Shown here: piece by piece, positions 26,558 to 33,485 of the stretch | Layout: every line of letters starts with the position of its first letter | Numbering within the stretch: position 1 is the first letter of the stretch | NCBI GenBank assembly: GCA_003712055.1 | Contig: RHLJ01000001.1 | Location: 558,001-622,000 of the forward strand | DNA length: 64,000 bases | Direction: 5' to 3' | From: Balneola sp. | Lineage (GTDB): Bacteria > Bacteroidota > Rhodothermia > Balneolales > Balneolaceae | Notes under the pieces: model-generated | What the model saw: only the letters and a program-made list of their open reading frames with translations | Databases searched by the model: none | Told to the model about the DNA's origin: nothing | Position numbers and translations under genes: made by a program

Positions 26558-26968
26558 ATGAAAAACCATTTCAAGCTTGATGATCAATCCTTCGAGCAAA
26601 AATTCAGCGATTGTTCATTTGATCCTGGCCTATTTTCACATGAAGCTCATCTCAGACTAGCCTGGATCCATATTAACAACTATGGTCTAGAAAATGCCAT
26701 CAACAATATGAATGAGCAGATTAAGCGCTATGCACACTCCCTTGGGTTCGATTCTAAGTTCAACCGTACGGTTACAGAAGCAGCAGTAAAAGCCGTCCAT
26801 CATTTCATGCAAAGATCAATATCGAATAACTTCCGGGATTTCATCCAAGAATTTCCTGGGCTGAAATACAAATTCAAGGAATTACTAGCTGCTCATTATA
26901 GCATTGACATATTTACCTCCGAAGAAGCTAAACTGCAATTTATAGAACCGGACCTCTCTCCTTTCTAA
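26558..26968 (+). CDS. Conserved hypothetical protein ('FSHEAHLRLAW' family)
   Basis: 136 residues from ATG 26558; an upstream in-frame ATG (26528) lies inside the Cys-rich gene and gives a non-homologous hydrophobic lead. Conserved-looking block 'CSFDPGLFSHEAHLRLAWIHINNYGLENAINNMNEQIKRYAHSLG' near 18-62; the rest is helical with 'TEAAVKAVHHFM'. Histidines (His28, plus the HH pair) could bind metal. I do not know its function. Its place directly behind a metallothionein-like gene makes a metal-related role possible but unproven. Its stop overlaps the rsmE stop by 4 bases. Confidence 0.7.
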   Translation: MKNHFKLDDQSFEQKFSDCSFDPGLFSHEAHLRLAWIHINNYGLENAINNMNEQIKRYAHSLGFDSKFNRTVTEAAVKAVHHFMQRSISNNFRDFIQEFPGLKYKFKELLAAHYSIDIFTSEEAKLQFIEPDLSPF

Positions 26969-27660
26969 AACAAGTATTGAGATAATAAAGCCGTAACAGC
27001 AGTCTCTGCCCTTAATCGATTTACTCCGAGGGAAACGATCTCACCCTTTCTCTTTTTGATAAGTTCAACTTCTCTTTCTGAGAAACCGCCTTCAGGCCCT
27101 ACGAAAAGTACATTATTCTTCTTTGTTAACTTTCCAGCTTTTGAAGTTGAATCTGCCTTTTCATGAGCCATAATCCATCCAGCTCCTTTATAATGCTCAA
27201 GAACTTCGTCCATAGAATCCAGTATCACAAGTTCTGGTAGCCAATAACGTCCACTTTGTTTAAAGGCACTGACAATCAGAGTATGCAGCCGATCCCTATT
27301 AATTTTTGGACGTTCTGTATGATCTGAGTTAAAAAGGCAAATCTCCCAAACTCCAAGTTCTACAGCCTTCTCAATGGCGAATTCTAATCGATCTCGTTTT
27401 TTTATTGCACCAAATGCCAATGTTTTTTTGAAAGAAGGTTCTGGCTTAGTTGTTGACGTACCACATTTTGCAACTACCAAATGACGGTTAATCTCTGTTA
27501 TTTCGCAGAAATAAATCTCCCCTCTCCCATTGGCAACTCTAATTTCACTCCCAACTTGTTTTCTAAGCACTTTTGAAATATGTTGCGCTTCCTGTCCTTT
27601 GAGCTCAACCCAATGATTGTCCTCAAAATCCTCGATGGGAGCGTAAAATAAAGTGTCCAT
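26965..27660 (-). CDS. rsmE: 16S rRNA m3U1498 methyltransferase RsmE
   Basis: Methylates N3 of U1498 in 16S rRNA using SAM. 231 residues with the N-terminal PUA-like part ('EAQHISKVLRKQVGSEIRVANGRGEIYFCEI') and the SPOUT domain with trefoil knot: 'KKRDRLEFAIEKAVELGV', 'VLFVGPEGGFSEREVELI' and 'SLGVNRLRAETAVTALL', all diagnostic. Last gene of a minus-strand set dcd-like / BFD-like / rsmE with 4- to 5-bp junctions. Confidence 0.95.
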   Translation of the reverse strand: MDTLFYAPIEDFEDNHWVELKGQEAQHISKVLRKQVGSEIRVANGRGEIYFCEITEINRHLVVAKCGTSTTKPEPSFKKTLAFGAIKKRDRLEFAIEKAVELGVWEICLFNSDHTERPKINRDRLHTLIVSAFKQSGRYWLPELVILDSMDEVLEHYKGAGWIMAHEKADSTSKAGKLTKKNNVLFVGPEGGFSEREVELIKKRKGEIVSLGVNRLRAETAVTALLSQYLF

Positions 27661-27664
27661 GTAA

Positions 27665-27880
27665 TTACGATTCGCTTACAAATACTCCGAGCTCAAACTC
27701 TGTGTTGCCAGTTTCCAGAACCAATTCAACATAAGGTTCACACATTAAGCAATTATTACAGCAGATATCTTTCTCTCTAAGCTCTTCTACCGAAGTAAGG
27801 CCTTCATCCACTGCAATCTTTTTTACTTCTGCAAAGCTAATATCATAGCAAATGCAACGGGTTACTTTTGGACGGCTCAT
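27665..27880 (-). CDS. Small BFD-like (2Fe-2S)-binding protein
   Basis: 71 residues with four well-placed cysteines: 'CICYDISF' (Cys9, Cys11) and 'CCNNCLMC' (about 40-47). CxC ... CxxC with a helical middle ('FAEVKKIAVDEGLTSVEELRE') is the Fer2_BFD arrangement, known from bacterioferritin-associated ferredoxin and from NasB/NirB-type domains. It may carry a 2Fe-2S cluster. Its start overlaps the dCTP deaminase stop (ATGA), and its own stop lies 5 bp before rsmE. No bacterioferritin is nearby. Confidence 0.65.
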   Translation of the reverse strand: MSRPKVTRCICYDISFAEVKKIAVDEGLTSVEELREKDICCNNCLMCEPYVELVLETGNTEFELGVFVSES

Positions 27881-29085
27881 AGGTTTTTGAAATGCTTACC
27901 CAGCTTTAGTCCCTGTCCCTGATAGTTACTATCAATATCAACCCCGTAAATAAACTCAGGAATTTCAGTATTTGGTTCGAATTGCATACTGAATAGTGTC
28001 TGGCCATCCTCAATCATAAATGGCACATCATGTGAACGAACCTCAAGAACAGCCCTGGCTCCCTTGTCATCTATAGTACCCCCAAAACCACTATCAAAGA
28101 ATCCAGCATAGTGAGTTCTCAGCTCACCTGAACCTGTATCATAGGCCATCATTTCGCATGCTAAATGAGCTGGAACTCTGATTCTTTCTTTAGATGCAAA
28201 AATGTAAAATGCCTCCGGCTCCAAAATAACCTTCGCATCTTTAGTTGCATATATAGGCTCCCAAAACTCATCTACTGAGTAATGCCCAACGTTATTCAAG
28301 TCGATGAAGTTACTGTGCTTTTTAGCTTTATATCCAATGATTTCTCCGTACTCACCTTTGAGCTGAACACTCATGAACAAGCCTTTGTTCACCTTAATCT
28401 GCTCCATCGAAACAGGTTCAATTTTTTCATCAAACAGTAAGGGGTCGGTATCATGAATGCGTAGTAAATCCTGATCCGAAACTACTTCGAAGCCATGTCT
28501 GATTCTTAGCTGGTTTAACCGTTGCCCGGTTTGAACCTTAATTGAAAAAGACTTTGGTACTACTTCTAGATATAGCTTTCCCTGATAGCCCGGTGTGATT
28601 TCTTCAAATCGATGAGAATAATCAGTTATCACTCGAGTAAATACATCCAATCTACCCGTTGAACTTTTAGGATTCGCCTTGGCGGAAAGGTTTTCAACTG
28701 AGAATAATTGAACTTCATCTGATCTTCCTGCTCCCACTACATTTTGGGTTGAGTAATGAGCTTTTGGGAGATTTAAGGATTCCAATAAGGGAATGATGTA
28801 CACACAATTTTCTTCCAGAACAGCTCCGTCTTTAATTGAGAAAGAGTATTGCTCCAGTTTATCCAGTTTTTGCTCAACCGTTTCATTTTCAGGTAAAAAA
28901 CTACACCGAACACGATAAGCAACTTCTCCCAAACGTAAATCAAGAGAGTTTGGCTGGAACTGATTATCCTTAATAGGGTAATCAGGATGGGAATCAATAA
29001 TCTCTAAATCACGAAGGAGCTTTAGCTTTTGAACAGGAAGTACTCCTTTGGTGCGAAGGTGAACAGCTTTGGAAGTCTCGGGCAT
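27877..29085 (-). CDS. 2'-deoxycytidine 5'-triphosphate deaminase, two-domain form
   Basis: 402 residues, twice the size of E. coli Dcd, with two tandem dUTPase-fold domains. First: 'QFQPNSLDLRLGEVAYRVR' and 'GRLDVFTRVITDYSHRFEEITPGYQGKLYLEVVPKSFSIKV'. Second: 'EPEAFYIFASKERIRVPAHLACEMMAYDTGSGELRTHYAGFFDSGFGG' and 'VLEVRSHDVPFMIEDGQTLFSMQF'. The 'HYAGFFDSGFGG' block holds the nucleotide-binding residues. It makes dUTP from dCTP for thymidylate synthesis. This long form (DCD_N plus C-terminal domain) is known in alphaproteobacteria and some Bacteroidota-related lineages. Confidence 0.85.
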   Translation of the reverse strand: MPETSKAVHLRTKGVLPVQKLKLLRDLEIIDSHPDYPIKDNQFQPNSLDLRLGEVAYRVRCSFLPENETVEQKLDKLEQYSFSIKDGAVLEENCVYIIPLLESLNLPKAHYSTQNVVGAGRSDEVQLFSVENLSAKANPKSSTGRLDVFTRVITDYSHRFEEITPGYQGKLYLEVVPKSFSIKVQTGQRLNQLRIRHGFEVVSDQDLLRIHDTDPLLFDEKIEPVSMEQIKVNKGLFMSVQLKGEYGEIIGYKAKKHSNFIDLNNVGHYSVDEFWEPIYATKDAKVILEPEAFYIFASKERIRVPAHLACEMMAYDTGSGELRTHYAGFFDSGFGGTIDDKGARAVLEVRSHDVPFMIEDGQTLFSMQFEPNTEIPEFIYGVDIDSNYQGQGLKLGKHFKNL

Positions 29086-29473
29086 GTAATCCGGTAATTT
29101 TCAAGAGAAGATATAAACAGAAGTATTAAAGGGAAATTGGAATATTTAGTTGTAATTCCTCTTCAACGGAGCTTTTCAATTTTACTGAAACAATCACCCA
29201 AAAGAGGTAGTGATTTATATCCTTTTAAGGTATTGAATGGTCTGGGATTCTGATGTAGAATAACGAGTGTAAGAAACAGAATTGTTTTTAGTTTTGCTGT
29301 TTCTTTCTTCGAAGATCGAAAAATAAGGGTACTACTAAAAACTGTTTCTTCATCGGTTAAAGATGGAATAAAGGGGTATTAGAAAACCTTTCCCATCCTA
29401 TAAAAAAATTGAACTCTTCCGATTAAATGAGTTCGAAATTTGAGTCAATTAGAAATTCTTGTGCCGTAAACCA
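29086..29473. other. 388-bp intergenic region before the hydrolase cluster
   Basis: No full-size gene. It holds an inverted repeat AAGAAACAG (29271-29279) / CTGTTTCTT (29297-29305), a third copy of the same 9-mer at 29342-29350 within a 14-mer that recurs at 35033, and a short leader ORF (29427-29477). No exact TAnnTTTG element was seen on the plus strand. Confidence 0.6.
29340..29353 (+). repeat. 14-bp direct repeat, copy 1 (AACTGTTTCTTCAT)
   Basis: Identical to 35033-35046. The pair brackets the five-gene hydrolase cluster and the DHFR-like gene, 5.7 kb apart. One such pair could arise by chance in a 64-kb window, but both copies lie in intergenic DNA next to the cluster. Confidence 0.4.
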
Positions 29474-29477
29474 ATGA
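29427..29477 (+). CDS. Possible 16-residue leader peptide
   Basis: ATG 29427 to TGA 29475-29477 encodes MSSKFESIRNSCAVNQ. Its stop overlaps the ATG of the next gene (29474) in an ATGA junction, the layout of translational coupling or a regulatory leader. No clear ribosome site lies ahead of it. It may be fortuitous. Confidence 0.25.
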   Translation: MSSKFESIRNSCAVNQ

Positions 29478-30301
29478 AATATTTCCTAACAAATAATCCA
29501 CCTAAAGACGTACTTCCTAATGGATTTTATTACATCTCTCAGGATAATTATTACATCGCTAATTTAAATAGCCCTAATCCTGAAAACCCCGAGAAGTATC
29601 TTTATTCTGACAGTGCCACTTCATGCATTATTATAATTGTTGAAGGAAAGGATAAAGCTAACAATCCTATTATAGCGCTTGCTCATTTGAGTCGTACGGA
29701 GCGGTTTCACCGCTTTTTTGAGATTGTAGGAGAGAATTTTATTGGAGCTTGTAATGTATTTGCACAAGGTGCTAATCCTCCCCAGCCAGCAGTTAAAGGT
29801 GATTCGACGGATTATACCTCCCTGCAAAACACTCAAACTACCGTCGACTGGATTAACAACAATATCTATGTGCCCAACCAGCAAAAAGAGCCCCCTGCCT
29901 GGTACTTCGAAGAATGTACCTTAGCTCTTGGTCAAGGGAATCCTCAGATAGACGATCGAGGGTGTTATGGAATTGACCTTACAACGATGATCGTATCCAA
30001 TCAGCGATATGAACTTACAGAAGAACAGCGAGACCCAACCGGAGGAGTACAGGTACTATTCTGTGTATTCGGCCTCCAGGTCAATCCTCCTATTGTACTT
30101 CCACTATCCACCGACGGCTTTACGGATGAACAAATTGATCTTCTTGTCCAAAAAGCTAATAGCGAAAGCTGGACTGATATTCTATACATGACCAAAGATG
30201 AAGTACTCAATAAGTACTCATCAACACCTCAATATGAAGTTCCGTGGTTCTTCGATTCCCTCCGAATTTCCGCTCAATATGTATTAGCTCACTCTAAATA
30301 A
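29474..30301 (+). CDS. CheD/CNF1-like putative Cys-His amide hydrolase (unknown substrate)
   Basis: 275 residues from ATG 29474; a TTG at 29459 only adds five residues. No signal peptide. I do not recognise an exact family. 'DSATSCIIIIVEG' with Cys51, 'NPIIALAHLS' with His71 twenty residues later, and 'FIGACNVFAQGANPP' resemble the order of CheD glutamine deamidases (Cys in 'GSCV', His in 'MAH', then 'xxFGGA'). I therefore infer a CheD/CNF1-type fold with a possible amidase or deamidase role; no chemotaxis gene is nearby. The C-terminal third is unassigned. First full gene of a five-gene cluster, 8 bp before the Ntn hydrolase. Confidence 0.45.
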   Translation: MKYFLTNNPPKDVLPNGFYYISQDNYYIANLNSPNPENPEKYLYSDSATSCIIIIVEGKDKANNPIIALAHLSRTERFHRFFEIVGENFIGACNVFAQGANPPQPAVKGDSTDYTSLQNTQTTVDWINNNIYVPNQQKEPPAWYFEECTLALGQGNPQIDDRGCYGIDLTTMIVSNQRYELTEEQRDPTGGVQVLFCVFGLQVNPPIVLPLSTDGFTDEQIDLLVQKANSESWTDILYMTKDEVLNKYSSTPQYEVPWFFDSLRISAQYVLAHSK

Positions 30302-30309
30302 TTCCAACT

Positions 30310-31158
30310 ATGTGCACGATAGGTAATGTTTATTCAACTGGAACTAAAGGAAATATCTCTTTCAAACAATGCGATTTGGAAGAAGCAACCACCTTCCTCA
30401 CTCCTCAAACTACCCCAGGAACTGATGGCATCATCTACTTCCCTTTTTTAAGGGAAGGAAGTAAAGGCCCCTGGGCTGGTATTAATAATTTTGGTGTTTC
30501 CTTTGTTGCTGCAGACAATTATCTGGCATTTGATAGTGCTCAACAAACAGTAACCCAGACGGTTAGTCAGGATATTTTCGAAGCATATACCAAAATTCTT
30601 AGTGATCATAAAACTGCAAGTGCTGCTAAAGATTATATGGTTGATTTCTATAAGACCTTTCCTGCAGCAGATATCCTTTTAATCACAGATGCAAGCTCTG
30701 CCTGGTTCATTGAAGCAAATAATGGTGAAATAGCTTGTATTGATCGAACTGAAGAGTTTTTTGCGTGTACCAATCATATGAGAATGCTCTATCAGGGTGT
30801 TCCATATAACCAGAACCATAGCTCATATCTAAGGCTTGACCGGGCTCAAAAAATTCTTCTTAAGGACACGAATAGCACCGGGGTCTTTAATGTATTAAGC
30901 GATCAGTATTTCGGTTCCTCGGTATTCTCGATTTGCAGAGTAAACGATGTTCGCCCCCCACAGGAAGATCCTTACTACACACAAGCTACGGCAATCATGT
31001 ATACAGACGGTACAGTAATGAATGCTGTATACCAGATAAATGGAAATCCAAGAACCAATGCCTATGTGTATGTATATGACATCTTCGGAAAGCATGAGGT
31101 TCATAATGATTTATTAGCAAATGAATTAGTCAAGTATCTAGAGAACTCAAAATCCTAA
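30310..31158 (+). CDS. Ntn-hydrolase, C45/acyl-CoA:6-APA acyltransferase-like
   Basis: 282 residues beginning 'MCTIGNVYS'. Met removal would expose Cys2 as the N-terminal nucleophile, as in linear-amide C-N hydrolases. Supporting blocks: 'WAGINNFGVSFVAADNY' near 55-71, 'DILLITDASSAWFIEANNGEIACID' near 120-144, 'FFACTNHMRML' (family 'TNH') near 150-160 and 'SSYLRLDRAQKILL'. Relatives hydrolyse bile-salt, N-acyl or beta-lactam side-chain amides. There is no signal peptide, so Cys2 becomes free in the cytoplasm. Eight bases after the CheD-like gene. The substrate is unknown. Confidence 0.7.
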   Translation: MCTIGNVYSTGTKGNISFKQCDLEEATTFLTPQTTPGTDGIIYFPFLREGSKGPWAGINNFGVSFVAADNYLAFDSAQQTVTQTVSQDIFEAYTKILSDHKTASAAKDYMVDFYKTFPAADILLITDASSAWFIEANNGEIACIDRTEEFFACTNHMRMLYQGVPYNQNHSSYLRLDRAQKILLKDTNSTGVFNVLSDQYFGSSVFSICRVNDVRPPQEDPYYTQATAIMYTDGTVMNAVYQINGNPRTNAYVYVYDIFGKHEVHNDLLANELVKYLENSKS

Positions 31159-31175
31159 ACCTAACAGAGACAAAA

Positions 31176-31880
31176 ATGGAACACTTAAAATTTAGTGGAA
31201 GAATCCACCCAAATGATAAAAGACATCAACTAAAAGAAGTAGCTGGTACAGACCATGTTATTCCACCTACCTATGTTTACGTACCAGGAATAGGCAATAT
31301 TCCTCAGTTTGCTCCAACAGTTTATGGTACGTCCATAGCATATGATCCCCCAAATAATTGCCAGGGATATTTCATGTCCTACAAATTTCAACCGAATAAT
31401 AACTGTTATGCATATGGCACCAATATTTGTACCAACTCTTTCCCACAGCCTGGCCGAAAACATGGGTATTCACTTCCAAGTGGCTTTACCGGAGCTGATG
31501 TAGTTAAAGGAGCTGAGCTCGACGGACTACAAACGATTGGAACTTCTCTAGAAGATATTGAGAAGCATGCTGCTATTGGAGCAGGCCCGGGTCACTATGT
31601 AGGTCTTATGATTTCTACGCCAGACACGGCTAATGGATGGCCAGGGGATTATCACTGGGCTCGCTGTAACGTTGCTGTATCACCATTTAATTCTTGGTCT
31701 CAAAAAGATGGAAATGATCAAGTAACTAATTTTGACTTTGCCGGAAACCCAATCGTCTTACCTGAAACCGCTAACTGGACCGTAAATCAGGGCCCTGATA
31801 GTAAGGGAGATGATCTTGTAGTAATATATGATTTCTATTGCTACATGTGGGTACCTGCTACGGGTGTAGACATCATCTAG
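31176..31880 (+). CDS. Putative Cys-His hydrolase of papain/NlpC-like type
   Basis: 234 residues, no signal peptide. The core 'NNNCYAYGTNICTNSFPQPGRKHG' region (74-97, Cys77) and the later 'GPGHYVGLMIS' (His140) and 'GDYHWARC' (His160) fit a cysteine-hydrolase layout in which a helix-capping Cys pairs with a His on a following strand. I recall similar 'NCYNYA...TFAQPG...DxHWYR' hypothetical proteins but no assigned function. A GPGHY turn and several Tyr/Asn-rich loops are notable. It sits 17 bp after the Ntn hydrolase and 21 bp before the asparaginase-lectin gene. Confidence 0.5.
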   Translation: MEHLKFSGRIHPNDKRHQLKEVAGTDHVIPPTYVYVPGIGNIPQFAPTVYGTSIAYDPPNNCQGYFMSYKFQPNNNCYAYGTNICTNSFPQPGRKHGYSLPSGFTGADVVKGAELDGLQTIGTSLEDIEKHAAIGAGPGHYVGLMISTPDTANGWPGDYHWARCNVAVSPFNSWSQKDGNDQVTNFDFAGNPIVLPETANWTVNQGPDSKGDDLVVIYDFYCYMWVPATGVDII

Positions 31881-31901
31881 ATTAATCTCAATTCATTAAT
31901 C
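31880..31901 (+). promoter_or_regulatory. Hairpin directly before the asparaginase-lectin start
   Basis: GATTAAT (31880-31886) and ATTAATC (31895-31901), perfect 7-bp arms and an 8-base loop, end at the base before the ATG at 31902. It could affect translation of this gene within the operon. Confidence 0.35.
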
Positions 31902-33452
31902 ATGAACGTCTATATACTTTATACTGGGGGGACCATCGGATGTGTGGGAACCCCATTAACCCCTATGTCGGGAGCTGATTTTCAACAGGCATTTGAAGCT
32001 AATCTCTTACCTACCATACAATCTCAGCTGCCAGGTACCAGTGTCACCTTCGACTACTTCTCAACCACCTTGGACAGTACCAATATGCAGCCTTCGAAGT
32101 GGGTTGAAATGGCTCAAAAGATCTATGATAATTACAATTCATACGATGGTTTCATTGTACTTCATGGTACCGATACCATGGCCTGGACCTCCTCTGCCCT
32201 ATCCTTTCTTCTTCCAGGGTTATCTAAACCTATTATCGTTACAGGCTCGCAATTGCCATTGTTCTACCAAACCGGAAGCTCGCCTTCTGACTATCAATTA
32301 TTGAATAACACCGATGCTGTTCGAAATGTAGAAGGTGCTATTCGTTTCCTCGAATTTGGATTTCCTGAAGTCGGCCTTTACTTCGCTGATCACTTATTGA
32401 GAGGTAACCGTGCTGTTAAAAGTAACGCCAGTGAATTCGTAGCATTCTCTTCTCCTAATTATCATTATCTGGGTGAATTCGGAGTTATTCCTACTCTTTA
32501 CAATAACTATGTACTGCCTGATCCTTCAGTAAATTCCCTCTCACTTGAAGAAAATTATACTCAGGTTGGTCAAAACCTCACTACTATAGCTAGCAATATC
32601 AGCGATAGTTCGGTGATTCAGTTTCTCTTATTCCCTGCTTATTACGAAGAGCCCGATGGAGATAAATCTTTATTGGTGAGCATATTAGAGAATATCCAAA
32701 ACGCTTCTCCTGCTCTTAAAGGGATCATATTCGAAGCATATGGTGAAGGGAATATCCCCGATTATCAGTCTATGCAGTCTTTGCTAAGTGACATGCATTC
32801 TAAAGAGCTTATTCTTATTGACTGTACCCAGGTGTTTGCCGGAGATGTAAACTATAATGCTTATGCTACAGGAGCCTGGCTAAAGGATGCCGGAGTAGTA
32901 GGAGGTCATGATATGACTCCTATCGCAGCATTAACCAAAATGATTGTATTGCTCGCTTTGAATCCTTCTTCATCTCAAAGTGAAGTTGAACTACAAATGG
33001 CCTCCAATCTTGCTGGTGAGCTTACCAGCTATTATTCAATTTCGGGATACCAAAATGAATTTCTGTTGCCAGGTCAGGTCCTTTATTCGATCAATGGTGA
33101 TTATCAGTTTGAGAATTCACTGGATGGAAGTCTCATAGTTTACGATACAAGCGATACTCAAAACCCAACAGTTATCTGGAAACAAGATATGAGTTCCCCG
33201 GGTCGATTGATCATGCAAGCGGACAACAATCTTGTTTACTATGATTCCAGTCATAGTCCTATTTGGGCTTCCAATACCCCTCAAATAGGCTTCAATTCAT
33301 ACCTGATGCTAGGTAATGACGGATCATTGAACATCTACAATCTCTATACAAATGAGCTGTATTACACGGTGTTTAACCCATCGGACCAAAATACCAAGCC
33401 TGATTCTGATGAAGTAAAACCTTTGAATCGAGTTCCCTTGAGAACCCGATAA
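31902..33452 (+). CDS. L-asparaginase fused to a C-terminal bulb-type (B-)lectin domain
   Basis: 516 residues. Residues 1-375 form an L-asparaginase with a full active site: Thr11 in 'YTGGTIGC', 'DSTNM' near 58-62, Thr90-Asp91 in 'HGTDTMAWTSSALSF' and Lys173 in 'RGNRAVKSNASEF'. Asparaginases hydrolyse Asn (often Gln) to the acid and ammonia. Residues about 388-500 form a B-lectin domain: 'LPGQVLYSINGDYQF', 'NSLDGSLIVYD', then the mannose-binding motif in 'MQADNNLVYYD' (QxDxNxVxY) near 437-447, and 'LMLGNDGSLNIYN'. I know of no common asparaginase with this lectin. No signal peptide. Confidence 0.85.
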   Translation: MNVYILYTGGTIGCVGTPLTPMSGADFQQAFEANLLPTIQSQLPGTSVTFDYFSTTLDSTNMQPSKWVEMAQKIYDNYNSYDGFIVLHGTDTMAWTSSALSFLLPGLSKPIIVTGSQLPLFYQTGSSPSDYQLLNNTDAVRNVEGAIRFLEFGFPEVGLYFADHLLRGNRAVKSNASEFVAFSSPNYHYLGEFGVIPTLYNNYVLPDPSVNSLSLEENYTQVGQNLTTIASNISDSSVIQFLLFPAYYEEPDGDKSLLVSILENIQNASPALKGIIFEAYGEGNIPDYQSMQSLLSDMHSKELILIDCTQVFAGDVNYNAYATGAWLKDAGVVGGHDMTPIAALTKMIVLLALNPSSSQSEVELQMASNLAGELTSYYSISGYQNEFLLPGQVLYSINGDYQFENSLDGSLIVYDTSDTQNPTVIWKQDMSSPGRLIMQADNNLVYYDSSHSPIWASNTPQIGFNSYLMLGNDGSLNIYNLYTNELYYTVFNPSDQNTKPDSDEVKPLNRVPLRTR

Positions 33453-33485
33453 CATATCCACCTCATAACCCAAAACAAAACTACC

